A stretch of DNA of 64,000 nt. It comes from Bryoerythrophyllum caledonicum. Lineage: Eukaryota > Streptophyta > Bryopsida > Pottiales > Pottiaceae. The translations under genes and the position numbers were made by a program. This document shows positions 24,401-34,125 of this stretch, one piece after another (position 1 is the stretch's first letter; every line of letters begins with the position of its first letter). The stretch covers positions 35,266,199 to 35,330,198 of the forward strand of contig OZ020516.1 in assembly GCA_963971425.1 (NCBI GenBank). Direction: 5' to 3'. The notes beneath the pieces were generated by a model. It was given only the letters and a program-made list of their open reading frames with translations. It had not been told where the DNA came from and did not search any database.

Positions 24401-24764
24401 TGTGATTTTTTTCGTGCTTTTTTTGGACTTGAAATTTCCACACATGTAATCAACATAAAGGTGTTTTCACTCCAAAAATTCCATGGGCAAAAAAAATTTC
24501 CTTAATCCTTGGGAGGGTGTCAAAGTGGGCAGCTGTGAAATTTTCTCATAGCTATCCCATGGTTGTTAATCTTTAGTATCTTTTGTTTTAAAAGTCCCTT
24601 GGACTTGAAATTTGGTATGCATGTTTTCAACATAGAGATGATGTCCCCAAAATTTCAGGGTAAAATAACAATTTTTAAGCCCTCTAGAGGGTGTCAAAGT
24701 TGGCAGTTATGTGGGACACCATCCTTGGAATTGCCCAAATGCCAATTTGAAGGTCACCCTACTG
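21482..24764. mobile_element. Tc1-type element, 3.3 kb, with 0.6-0.95 kb inverted repeats
   Basis: The ends read (C/T)AGTAGGGTGAC inward on both sides, each bordered by TA (21480-21481 and 24765-24766). The left arm (about 21482-22050) and right arm (about 23815-24764) are inverted copies of each other. Both are built from several modules, each with a phrase like ccaactttgacaccctcc, a run on fever tract of gtgagaaa, and tcaacata. A broken Tc1 transposase on the minus strand (22051-23062) sits next to the left arm, with an AT-rich spacer at 23063-23810. Ordinary Tc1 elements have TIRs below about 250 bp, so this is an unusually long-TIR form. Confidence 0.75.
22051..23062 (-). pseudogene. Tc1 transposase of the long-TIR element (broken)
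   Basis: Read on the minus strand from an ATG at 23062: MASSNEFCARIIGLSEGGNT, a TGA, more helix-turn-helix-like sequence, then ISEITSICRTQVCRRTIQRV and LKKPFLTPRHMS. The catalytic half reads VWTNESTLE, SGRTSLMIWGAFLGGQKS, MEDGAHVHHNK and, after a frameshift, NSPDLNPIENVWRMLKD, ending DAKGGHTRW and TAG at 22051-22053. The first catalytic Asp is Asn (TNES in place of TDES). Several stops and at least one frameshift make it inactive. Confidence 0.8.
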
Positions 24765-24930
24765 TACCACAACTAATTCATAATGCACAACAATATCTAC
24801 ACATAGGGTACATTTAACCTTGACCCCACTTCACAAAAATCATTACAGCTCGCCAATGCTTGCCCAAATGCGCCCGGGAATTGTTCCATTTGAAGCATAT
24901 GAACCAGTGCCACAACCGTTCCCAAATTAC

Positions 24931-24931
<1 letters not shown>

Positions 24932-24973
<42 letters not shown>
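24932..24973 (+). repeat. Poly(A) tract of 42 bases
   Basis: An uninterrupted run of A from 24932 to 24973, just outside the long-TIR element. It creates false Lys-rich and Phe-rich frames. It could be the tail of a retroposed sequence or simple slippage; no target duplication was identified. Confidence 0.8.
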
Positions 24974-24974
<1 letters not shown>

Positions 24975-25414
24975 ACCGCATCTTACAGGGGAGTTGTACA
25001 GTACTCCGGAAAGCACCCAAAAACAACCACCTCAGCAGTAAACGGTTAAGTCTAATGGAAGGCCCCCACAAATCGTCACGTTTATTGTGTTGTCATACTG
25101 TGCAGTATTCAACTGTGGAATATTGGGCCTCTCTTACGTCCACAGTGACGTCATGACACGGATGATAAATATACCAACGATACTAGCACATGGATGTAGA
25201 ATTTTATTCATCAGTAATGTTTCATCCATCCAGACCATCCTGATTCCTGAGCCCATGAGGGGCCCTTGTTTACTATTACTCACGACCATGAATTATTATG
25301 CATTCCTTGTTCGTCTGACGATCGATCATGTGCAATCGCCTCGCGGACAAGATTGAATCACTGGATCGGTTGGAGGCGGTTGTCTACAATCTCTCATGTT
25401 AATTTTTTTTCCAG

Positions 25415-25560
25415 CTTTAGGGTTTAGGGTTCTTTGGGGAAGTGTTAGGGTCTATGAGGAATTGAGTTTTCCAGGCAATTTTAGGTAATCCGCCTCATTT
25501 GGGGAAGCATTGAGTTTCATTTGGAGATGAGTTTGGGTTTAGGGTTTAGGGATGAGAATG
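25415..25560 (+). promoter_or_regulatory. Telo-box-like motifs upstream of the PPR gene
   Basis: Two clusters of TTAGGG-type sequence (about 25418-25433, ttagggtttagggttc, and about 25530-25550, gggtttagggtttaggg) lie 200-330 bp before the start codon. In plants the telo-box (AAACCCTAA) is common in promoters of translation and organelle-biogenesis genes. The functional role here is inferred from position alone. Confidence 0.45.
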
Positions 25561-25742
25561 GTCTCTCTTCCGATTGCGGAGGTGAGTAGCGGGCAACTCA
25601 GCGATTGGGGATCGATCTACAGGTATGGATGCTACCACAATTGGGTCTAGATGTTTGTTGCACTGAGTTTCTTGACGAGGTGGAAGCCTGAGTCCATTTG
25701 GTGTTTGTAATTTTGCAGGGACAAGAGAAGGAGTAGCGCAGG

Positions 25743-28700
25743 ATGCGTGAACGCCAGCTTGTTTCGAGGTTGTGGACAAGGGTGTCGTCGCCATTGGTTA
25801 CAAGGTGAGGAGGTTTCCTGTTTTTTGATTTGAAATGATAGTTGTGGGAAACGATCTTCGGAGATGTTCGTTCTTTGCAGTTTTTGACGAATTTCTACTC
25901 TGCAGGGCACTTAGGTTGGACTCGTTTGATGTCAGGCAGCGGCACCACTATAGCACAACACATTTTGACCCTGATGCGTCCAGCCAGCAGGAGAGTGGTA
26001 CCAGGAAAACATCCCCTAAGGGTGGGGAAGGAATTTGGAAAAAGGGGCTACTGAAGGAGGCAGTGCAAGGGTTGGAGAGAAGAGGAGCTCAAGCCGGTTG
26101 GAAGCGTTATGCTCGTCTACTGCAAGAGTGTGCAAATGCAAAGTCTCTGGCAGACGGCAGAAAGGTTCACGAACAGATGCGAAGCAACCAGTACAAGCCG
26201 GATACTTTTCTGAGTAACATGCTCATCAGCATGTACGCGAAGTGTGGGAGTGTCGAGGAGGCTTATAACGTGTTTCAGGCGATGGAAGACAAGGATGTCG
26301 TTTCGTGGAATGCGATGATCTCGGGTTTTGCGCTGCATGGCCAAGGGCAGCAAGCAATCGACCATTTCTATCAGATGCAGCGACAGGGATTGAAGCCGAA
26401 CAAGAACACGTTCGTGAGCCTCCTCAGCGCGATTGGAAGTCCCATAGTTTTAGACCTGGGAAAGCAAATTCACTCCCGGATCATCAAGGCTGGATTTGAG
26501 GCAGATGTCACTGTGGGAACCGCGCTCATCAACATGTACTGCAAGTGTGGGAGCCTCCAGCTTGCACGCAAGGTATTTGATGGTATGCGCGAGCGGAACG
26601 TCGTCTCGTGGACTGCGATGATTTCTGGGTACGCACAGCAAGGGAACAGTAAGGAGGCGTTTTCACTGTTCCGGAAGCTGGTTCGAAGCCAAATTCAGCC
26701 GAACAAGATCAGCTTCGCTAGCGTTCTTGGCGCATGTTCCAGTCCCCAGGATCTAGAGCAGGGCCAGGAGCTTCACGAGTACATTAAACGAGCGGGGCTG
26801 GAGCAAGAGCCCCTTGTAGGGAATGCGCTCATCAGCATGTATGCTAGGTGTGGCAGCTTATCCAATGCACGTCAAGTATTCGACAACATGCGGTGCCTAA
26901 ACCGAATCTCGTGGAATGCCATGATTGCAGGGTTCGGCGGAGAAGAGGCGTTTAGGCTGTTCAGGCGGATGCAGCAGCAGGGGTTTCAGCCAGATAGTTT
27001 TACATATGCAAGTCTTGTAGGTAGTTGTGCAGACCGGGGGGATTTAGAGCGTGGGAGAGAGCTTCATTCCCAGATCATCCGCGCCGGCTGGCAATCAGAC
27101 GTCACTGTTGCAACTTCCTTGATCAGCATGTACATCAAGTGTGGGGTGCTGGACGATGCACGCAGAGTTTTTAACAACATGCCGGAGAAGAACGTGGTCT
27201 CCTGGAACGCATTCATCGCGGGTTGCTGTCGACATGGTTCTGAGAAGGAAGCGCTGAAGGTCTACAAGCAGATGCGCCGGGCTGACGTGAGTCCAGACCA
27301 TGTCACTTTCATAACGCTTCTTAACGCATGCTCAGAACTAGAACACGGCAAGTTTGTTCATGACACAGTTGTGAAATGGGAGATGCTGTCCAACAACACT
27401 GTTGCGAACGCGCTCATCACCATGTATGCCCGATGTGGAAGCCTGGCGGACGCACGTGAAGTCTTTTACAGGATCCGAACGCGAGATCTCGGCTCATGGA
27501 ACGCCATGATCGCTGTTTACGTCCAGTATGGAGCGAACGAAGCCGCGTACGAGTTGTTCAGGAAGTTTCGGAGAGAAGGAGGTAGCGGTGACAAGTACAC
27601 TTTCATCAGCACTTTGAAGGCGATCGCGCACTTGGGGGATTTGGACGCAGGCCGGAAGGTGCATGGTTTCGTGGAGAAGAAGGGGATGGGGGAGGACATC
27701 CAGATTCTGACCACTCTCATCAAGATGTACTCCAAGTGTGGGAGCTTGAGTGACGCCTGCAGCGCCTTCCACAAGGTTCCAGAGCGAGATGCAGCCTGTT
27801 GGAACGCGATGTTGGCTGCCCATGCTCAAGGCGGCCATGGCCAGGAGGCTTTGAAGCTATTTCAAGCGATGCAATCCGAAGGTGTGAAGCCCGACGGTGC
27901 TACTTACACTTGCGTCCTGAATGCGTGTGCGGGCTTGGGCGCTCTGGAGCACGGAATGAACATTCATGCGCAGATGAAGGAGGATGGACTCGAGGCAGAC
28001 AATCGCATCAGCAACGCCCTGATCGAGATGTACTCGAAATGTGGGTGTCTAAGGTCTTCCACCCTGGTGTTCAAGAAGATGTCCGACCGGGATCTAACCT
28101 CGTGGAACGCTTTGATCGCTGGATACAGCCACAATGGTCAAGGAAGCGACGCCCTCAAGTATTACGACCACATGCTACAGGCTGGGTTTTCGCCAAATAA
28201 GAGCACCTTCTCGAGCGTTCTGTCTGCATACGGTCAGCTGGGTGAAGTAGACGAAGCTTTTGACTTCCTCGAATCCATCAAGATAGAGTGGGATCTGGAG
28301 CCATCAGAGGAGCACTACGCCCGCATGATGGATGGTCTAGGTCGAGCGGGTCTCTTGGAGGAGGCTCAGGAGTTTATTGAGGAAATTCCTATAGAATCGA
28401 CTGCCGCAATGTGGGAGGCCCTTCTCAGAGCGTGTAGAATTCACCACAATGTGGCGCTTGCCGAGACTGCAGCGGAGCATCTACTGGATGCCAAAGCGCA
28501 ATCTTCACCCGCTGTGTGCGAGCAGCTGCTGAGCGTTTACACCGCGGCAGGCAGATGGGAGGATGTGTCGGTAATCAAGGCGACGATGGAGGAGAAAGGG
28601 ATTGTGGTACCGAAGCGGTGCACGATAGAGATCAGCAGTGAGTTTTGTACGTTCACGACAAACGATCCGAATCCCGAACTCAATTCTTCTCAGGACATGC

Positions 28701-29017
28701 TTGAGGATCTCGTGAATGAGATGATGGAGAAAGGCTTCTTGCTGGAGATGATAGATAAGGGGTTCTTGCTGAAGCCTCAGGAGCGGGGAGTTTGGTTCTC
28801 TCACTGCCCGGAGTTGTTGGCTGTTGCATATGCCCTCAAACGCACGCCTCCAGGAACTCCAGTTCGTTGCGTTTCCGATACTCGCGTTGCCGATCTGAGT
28901 CATAAAATGCTGAAGTTCATATCGAAGACATGCAATCGGGACCTTTTTGTGAGGGACGCCCATTGCTTCCACAATTTCAGACCTGGACATGCTTGTTCAT
29001 GTGGAGATTACTGGTAA
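25743..29017 (+). CDS. DYW-class PLS pentatricopeptide repeat protein, predicted mitochondrial
   Basis: Two coding exons are proposed: 25743-25804 and 25906-29017 (1,057 residues). The ATG at 25743 gives MRERQLVSRLWTRVSSPLVT, and a donor AAG|GTGAGG joins in phase 2 to the acceptor ctctgcag. This yields an Arg/Ser-rich presequence ending RQRHHYSTTHF, typical of mitochondrial import. A longer one-frame start at 25835 would need the intron translated. From about residue 85 to 900, PPR units of P, L and S type repeat (signatures such as NALISMYARCGSL and DVVSWNAMISGF), followed by E-like motifs and a DYW domain ending HACSCGDYW. PPR-DYW proteins bind organellar RNA and many edit C to U. The deaminase zinc/active site is abnormal: around residues 987-990 it reads HCPE, and the later CxxC is replaced by a segment reading VSDTR. 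Editing is therefore doubtful and a splicing or stability role is plausible. A likely 5'-leader intron lies at 25623-25718. Confidence 0.9.
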
Positions 29018-30080
29018 TGATCTGTGAACCAAGGCGTTCATACATCAGTTTACTTGACTGAAGGGACTCATCGCCGATTCTGGGCAGAAGTGGGTTAGCT
29101 CGACATTCAATATGCGAATAAGCTTGTAAGTTGAACCTTCGGTCACCTTTCTGGTTGTCACAATTGGTCAGAGTGAGCTCAGACCGAGCACCTTTACCAC
29201 CGTTTCTTCTACTTTAGTTGTACTGGGTGATGATTTGCACATGCTCTGGTGCTCTATTTCAACTAGAACGTCCCTACTATGATATTTAGCAGTCTATGAT
29301 TTCTGTGCACTTGTATGGTGCAGGTGATGTAAACCAGGAGGGATTGGCGAGACTCGCACTTCGTATGTAGCGTCTGTTCTTAAATCTCGCTTTGTAGAGA
29401 CATCTCCAGTCGTTAGATGGGAGCAACGTCATTCTTTTCCTGCAATTTTTTTCTCATTAAAGGCATTGTTGTGTAGAAGTACGATAACAGGCAATTGCTG
29501 AAACCGATCACCAGGAGACATGATGTGTTGTAGTCCGTTGGTATTTTTTTTCAACACCATTCCCAAACCCAATCCTAGCTTATCCTTGTTGATTTTCAAC
29601 CGAGAAATTATTGAAAAATTTGACACCAACCACTCTGACTTTTCGTGCTTTCACGTAAACAACGTTAGAGAGTTATCCCTTACAACATGGTAATCTGAAA
29701 AGCTGTCAAATGATCGAATTTTGTTGACTTTCTTTCGTGCACCTGTATTGCAGATACACCTACTGAGTAACTAGAGCATAACTAATCCATGTCGATCAGT
29801 GTTTTTGAACCTCAGAAGGGAAACAGAGAACAACAACGTGCAAGGATACTCTGCAGACGATGGACCTCTCATCATTCAGGTACACTTCGTGGTTTAAACA
29901 CTGGATCTCTGCAAGCTCAGGCAATGAAGATTGCTTTATTACTTTGCTCATGGGTGTGTTACATCAAGGCAAACATCACATGAACATATTCACTTTCATC
30001 TATGATCATAATTGATCATTGAGGATATATATTAGTTGTTTGGATAGCATGGAGTGAGCGCTGATGCCGCCATGACTCGC
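29018..30080. other. Spacer between the PPR gene and the lipid transfer protein gene
   Basis: This holds the 3' region of the PPR gene, then sequence with no recognised gene. Short frames on both strands have no family resemblance. Confidence 0.45.
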
Positions 30081-30495
30081 TTACTGGCCTCCAGGAATGG
30101 TAACACCTGCACGAGTAGAAACCACTTAGGTGAGTAGAAACCACTTGGGTGAGTCGAAAGATGTTTGTGAGAGGTGAGAGGTGGATGGAATTACCGTTGC
30201 ACGTGGTTCCGGCGCTGTAGGTGGCGCTGCACTTCTCAGGAATGGTGACGGCGTAGTCCACGACGGCGCCGGTGGCGTTGAAGGCGGAGGTGGACGCGAT
30301 CTCGCAGAGGCACGTCCCGCCCGAGTCGTTGGCCAAGTAGCTGGTCAGGGCCGTGCAGCATGCGGTCGTTGGCTGCACATCCGCTTCCGCAGCAGGCAGG
30401 CACGCCGCCAGGTCGCTTGCGGAGCTGCACGCGGCCTGCGTTTCGGTGCTCAGCCCCACGAGCAGGACCAGCAGGAGCATCATCTTCGTTTTCAT
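30081..30495 (-). CDS. Non-specific lipid transfer protein, eight-cysteine, secreted
   Basis: Two exons on the minus strand: 30495-30195 and 30106-30081, giving 108 residues. Residues 1-21 are a signal peptide (MKTKMMLLLVLLVGLS). The mature part has the full eight-cysteine pattern: C23, C32, C46-C47, C62-L-C64, C89 and C99, i.e. C-x8-C-x13-CC-x14-CxC-x24-C-x9-C. The donor CAACG|GTAATT and acceptor cgtgcag restore GVTIPGGQ and a stop, a normal C-terminus for the family. Such proteins carry lipids in the apoplast and act in cuticle building or defence signalling. A longer start at 30540 is rejected because the TATA box lies only 11 bp before it. The intron contains a direct repeat (tgagtagaaaccactt twice). 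The exact nsLTP type is not assigned. Confidence 0.85.
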
Positions 30496-30550
30496 CTTCG
30501 CACAGGCTATCCGTTGCAGGAGTCTTGACTGAGAGAGCATGCGGAGGTGG

Positions 30551-30556
30551 TTTATA
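30551..30556 (-). promoter_or_regulatory. TATA box of the lipid transfer protein gene
   Basis: TATAAA on the minus strand, 56 bp before the chosen ATG. A transcript start 25-32 bp downstream would fall near 30522, between the upstream ATG (30540) and the chosen ATG (30495), which supports the shorter protein. Confidence 0.6.
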
Positions 30557-30975
30557 TTGGGAGTTCGACGGAAGTTTCTGCATGGAGATGGCTACTCGAG
30601 CGCGGCGAAGTACAGCATGTCATTTACATGGCGGCTGTAAGCCATGCCAGGTTCGTGCACATGTACTCGCAGACTCATCATGAAGAAGTGCCGGAGCAGG
30701 TGAGCCTGCTCACTCTTGTGAGCCATCATAGCTCTGAATCTTACGGAGACGGGGAAATCTGAGATGGTAGATTAGGTCGAACTCAAGCAATCCGGTGGTT
30801 GGGCTTCAAGTCTAGGAATGTGGACATTGCTGTAGCTTGGAGGTGGGGCATGATATGGGAAACCTACTGATATGCTGGTTTGAAGGCATGCTTGGAACGA
30901 TTTTTTTGACAATCTTGCGACGTTGGTACGTGGGACTAGAAAGAGCTCGTGGTCTTGAACAAGGCATTGTGGCAG

Positions 30976-31021
30976 ACATGTACGTTGTGGTTGTTGTCGA
31001 TAACAACCACAACGTACATGT
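30976..31021. repeat. Perfect 20-bp palindrome with 6-base loop
   Basis: Arms at 30976-30995 and 31002-31021 are exact reverse complements (left arm acatgtacgttgtggttgtt), with the loop gtcgat at 30996-31001. Pairing stops abruptly at both outer ends. The role is unknown: it could be a foldback insertion scar, a binding site or the stem of a small RNA precursor. Confidence 0.8.
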
Positions 31022-31131
31022 TCCGTTCTTCAAAGGAACAAAATCTTGTATCAAACAAGCAGGTTCACAACTGCATCTTGAAGAGCGGAATGGAGCACGT
31101 CAAGGTTGTTATCGATTTTCATTGCAAATTA

Positions 31132-31799
31132 AGGTAGAGGCACCCAATTCCGATCACTTAAGCCAGTTTGGGACTCAAATGACATTGTATGTCAAAAACA
31201 GTTATGTAGAAAGATGCGGATTAGGAATGTAACTCAACAATTATTTTTTCAAATTTAATCACAAAGATTTGGACTTGATATAGAATTTTAAGGCCCAAAA
31301 CCACCGGAGCCCATGATCAAACTCTAGAGTAGGTGAGATTTGGTGCCCAATGCCAATAAGTGAGTGAGTAAAAGAGAGAAGACATGCCATGGATAACCAA
31401 CTCATGGAGGGTACCCAATACCGATCGGCCTTGTTCGACTTTTGAGGCAATGCCTCCAATGAGAGCTCAATTGAGGTGAAGCAACCCAAAATTGCAGACA
31501 TAACACCCTGTTGGGTTTCTCTCCCATTCTAAACGAGGGAGCTCCCTGCACACAATCCCCTCTCGAGTGGGGCTCCCGCACATAAACCCCTCTCGAACAG
31601 GGTGTTACGTTGCAGGAGACCCACCAGGAATGCCCTTCCTGGCAGGTCTCCTGCTATACATCATGACCCAATGCCAATAATGACTCGTGTTTTTAGATTT
31701 TGAGTTATCGGATTTGGGTCACTTCATGCACCATTTCAAGCATTTGCCATTTTCATGCACCATGCATACTCTACTGATCGGAATTGGGTGCCTCTACCT
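31132..31799. mobile_element. TA-flanked MITE, copy A, with a nested insertion
   Basis: Ends read AGGTAGAGGCACCCAATTCC inward from both sides, and TA borders both ends (31130-31131 and 31800-31801), as for mariner/Stowaway-type MITEs. The interior matches copy B at 58713-59254 in inverse orientation. An extra segment at about 31500-31665 interrupts it. That insert starts AACACCCTGTT, has the inverse AACAGGGTGTT further on, and ends with a hairpin GCAGGAGACC ... GGTCTCCTGC. The right end lies about 13 bp from the stop of the TPR/metallo-beta-lactamase gene, so it forms its 3' flank. Confidence 0.7.
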
Positions 31800-31813
31800 T
31801 ATAGCACAGAAGA

Positions 31814-32929
31814 CTAGCGGGCGTGCATGCTCATCCACTTGCTCTCGTTCATAGGCTTCAGAAATCCCTGCTCCCTTTCCCGCGATATCGTAGTGTAAGG
31901 ACCTCCGTAGTCATGCCCCGGATACACCCTTGTAGCGGCCGGCAACGCAGCGAGCTTCTTCTGTAAACTGTTGTACATGAGCTTGGCATTGCAATCAGGC
32001 AGGTCCAAACGTCCACAACTCCCAATGAAGAGCGTATCACCTGAAATCAAAATGTCCTGCTCCGGGCGCTGGATGTGAATACACTGGCTTCCCGGCGTGT
32101 GCCCCGGCGTGTGAATGAACTTGAGCTTCACTCTGCCAATCGCAACCTCGCCGCCATCCTCCAACAGAGTCAAACTCTCGCTCGGAACGCCATTCGACTT
32201 CATCACCGTCGTTGCATCGTTCTTATTCACATACACCGGCAGCCTGTCCTCCACCGCAAGCTCCCGCACGCCCGGCACCTTGATCCCGAGCTGGTCGAAC
32301 GGAGGCGGCGGCGTCCCGCCCGTGTGATCGAAATGGTAGTGCGTCACCACCGCCCCGACGATTTTCATGTTATCCGCCGCGGCGAAGCTACGAATCCCTT
32401 TCACGTCCCACGCCGCGTCCACCACCACCGCCTCGCGCGTCTGCGCATCCCCGACCAAATACACATAGTTCTGCATCTGCTTCGCGCTGCTGAAGATCTG
32501 CCGCTCGATGATGTTCCCCGCGTTCACCGCGAAGTCCCGCCCCGCCAGCAGCTGCCGAAAGTAAAACCCCGCCATCGCCTCCCGCGCCAGGACCACCTTC
32601 TTGCGCAGCGTGGCGTCCTCCGGCGCAAGCTCCGCCGCGCGCGCGTACGCCTTCTCCGCGCCGGCGTAGTCCGCGGCCGCGAACAGCGCCTCCCCGAGAC
32701 GGAAGTGACCCTTGCTCCAGGTCGGATTGGCCGCCGCGGCGCGCTCCGCGTGGGCGCGTGCCTGCACGGCGTCGCCGAGCTTGAGGAAGGCGAAGGACGC
32801 GTTGGAGTGCAGCGGTGCGAGGTCGGTCGACGCCGTGGCGCCGACGAGGGCGCGCGTGTAAAAGTCGGCCGCGGCGTGGAAGTCGTGGCGCCGGACTGCG
32901 TCGTTTCCCTGCTCCTTGAGCGCCTCCAT
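31814..32929 (-). CDS. TPR plus metallo-beta-lactamase (glyoxalase II-like) protein
   Basis: A single-exon gene of 371 residues with its ATG at 32929. Residues 1-115 form about three TPR units (ALKEQGNDAVRRHDFHAAAD, then NPTWSKGHFRLGEALFAAAD). Residues about 125-371 form a metallo-beta-lactamase hydrolase with all zinc ligands: THYHFDH at 196-202, the HTPGHTPGS turn with H277, D298 in SGDTLFIGSCGR and H339 in YPGHDYGG. This architecture resembles hydroxyacylglutathione hydrolase and persulfide-dioxygenase relatives, so a thioester hydrolase acting on a glutathione-type substrate is likely but unproven. The TPR part suggests docking on a partner protein. No targeting peptide is evident, so cytosol is assumed. 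Codon third positions are strongly G/C-rich compared with the AT-rich surroundings, and introns are absent. Those traits fit a retrocopy, transfer or simply a GC-rich gene. Confidence 0.85.
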   Translation of the reverse strand: MEALKEQGNDAVRRHDFHAAADFYTRALVGATASTDLAPLHSNASFAFLKLGDAVQARAHAERAAAANPTWSKGHFRLGEALFAAADYAGAEKAYARAAELAPEDATLRKKVVLAREAMAGFYFRQLLAGRDFAVNAGNIIERQIFSSAKQMQNYVYLVGDAQTREAVVVDAAWDVKGIRSFAAADNMKIVGAVVTHYHFDHTGGTPPPPFDQLGIKVPGVRELAVEDRLPVYVNKNDATTVMKSNGVPSESLTLLEDGGEVAIGRVKLKFIHTPGHTPGSQCIHIQRPEQDILISGDTLFIGSCGRLDLPDCNAKLMYNSLQKKLAALPAATRVYPGHDYGGPYTTISREREQGFLKPMNESKWMSMHAR

Positions 32930-33097
32930 CGCCACGAGCTTGAAACCCTAACTCAGACCCTGCGAAAGTGGCTTGGGTTCACACTCCGTCGGTTCCCTGC
33001 GGCCACGGTGATGGGCCTCATGATCAACATACAGTATGTCGCCCTCCGCTGTGCCACATGGCAGCACTTATACAGAGTTTTAGTGACGGCCACTCTA

Positions 33098-33229
33098 AGG
33101 TAAGGGTCTCTTGATCCGACCCTGTTTCTTAAACCGTCCTCTAACTCAGAGTACCTACACTGTACCTACAGTGTACATGTCAGAGGGGAACGGTTTAAGA
33201 AACAGGGTCGGATCAAGAGACCCTTACCT
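33098..33229. mobile_element. Stowaway-like hairpin MITE with perfect 40-plus-bp arms
   Basis: Arms at 33096-33137 and 33190-33231 are perfect inverted copies of each other, including the flanking TA. The element proper reads AGGTAAGGGTCTC from both ends with TA on either side. The 52-base loop holds a further inverted repeat (TACACTGT ... ACAGTGTA). Perfect arms suggest a recent insertion. It lies about 170 bp upstream of the TPR/metallo-beta-lactamase start codon. Confidence 0.75.
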
Positions 33230-33493
33230 TAGTGCAAACTTGGGTCGCCGTTTTCAGCCGACCCAAACTTCCTTTCAGAGACCGTCAACTTCCTTCAAAT
33301 TATACTTTTTAATGTATGTTTTTAACAATAAAATTTGGCCGCACGCCATTGTTTGAGACGGTCGGCAGCCTGATATGAAGCGACCCTTAGAATAGCGATT
33401 ATTATCCGCACGAATTCTCATGTTAATAGTATAGTGTACTGTACTCGTTTTTATCAATGCTTTTAATTTTATCTACACAAAATATCTTGTTAA

Positions 33494-34125
33494 CCCCTAA
33501 AGAACCAAGTGTCAAAAATGGGCTTTTTGAAAGTCTAGTCAAGTTCCAATGGTGTCAATTCCAACATTCGAATTTGAAATTTTTACTGTAGAAGGACTTT
33601 ACTAAGACCTTAGTGGGAGAACAATTTTTTTTGTAAATCCGACTTATAATGAGAAAGTTATAGGGTTTCAATTTTCAAATGGAGAGAGCGGGCACTTTTG
33701 GCACCTTCAAAAACTTTTGTTAGGACACTCTATTGAATGTGAAATTTTCAATGCTAGCAAATAGTATTTTTTCCCTTCATATTGTCAAAAAAGTTCTTGT
33801 CTTTAGTGAAAAATAACATATTAACCCAAGTCAAACATTTTCACACATTGCCGGGCAAGGAACCAAAAAAACTTCTTCTTTTTCACATAAAACTTGGAGA
33901 TCTTCATAATTTTTACTTTTTTTTTCCCACAACAATTTGTAGTGTGAATCTTCTTACTCACCATTCAGAATTACTCATCAATCTAAAACATATTAGTTTC
34001 AAAAATATTAAAAAGCAAATTGCCAATAATTGAACCTCCACTCCTTGCAAAATTGAACTCAACCCATGATGTGAGCTTTGGGGAAATTTTGCACAACATC
34101 CAACGGTTGATGGAATAGATTATAG
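33494..34125. mobile_element. TTAA-type piggyBac-like element, copy 5 (truncated)
   Basis: TTAA at 33490-33493 precedes CCCCTAAAGAACC. The interior follows the right half of copy 2 in reverse (caagtgtcaaaaatgggctt, gagagcgggcac, cactctattgaatgtg). It loses similarity near 34125 without a right terminus. Confidence 0.6.

Noticed and set aside
24814..25156. Frames with long Lys or Phe runs
   Set aside because: They read through the 42-base poly(A) tract and have no other support.
30496..30540. Longer start for the lipid transfer protein
   Set aside because: It lies only 11 bp after the TATA box, upstream of the expected transcript start, and would bury the signal peptide.
32075..33103. Long plus-strand open frame of 342 codons, Arg/His-rich
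   Set aside because: It is the antisense of the TPR/metallo-beta-lactamase gene. The GC-rich third positions of that gene keep the opposite frame open, and it has no family resemblance.
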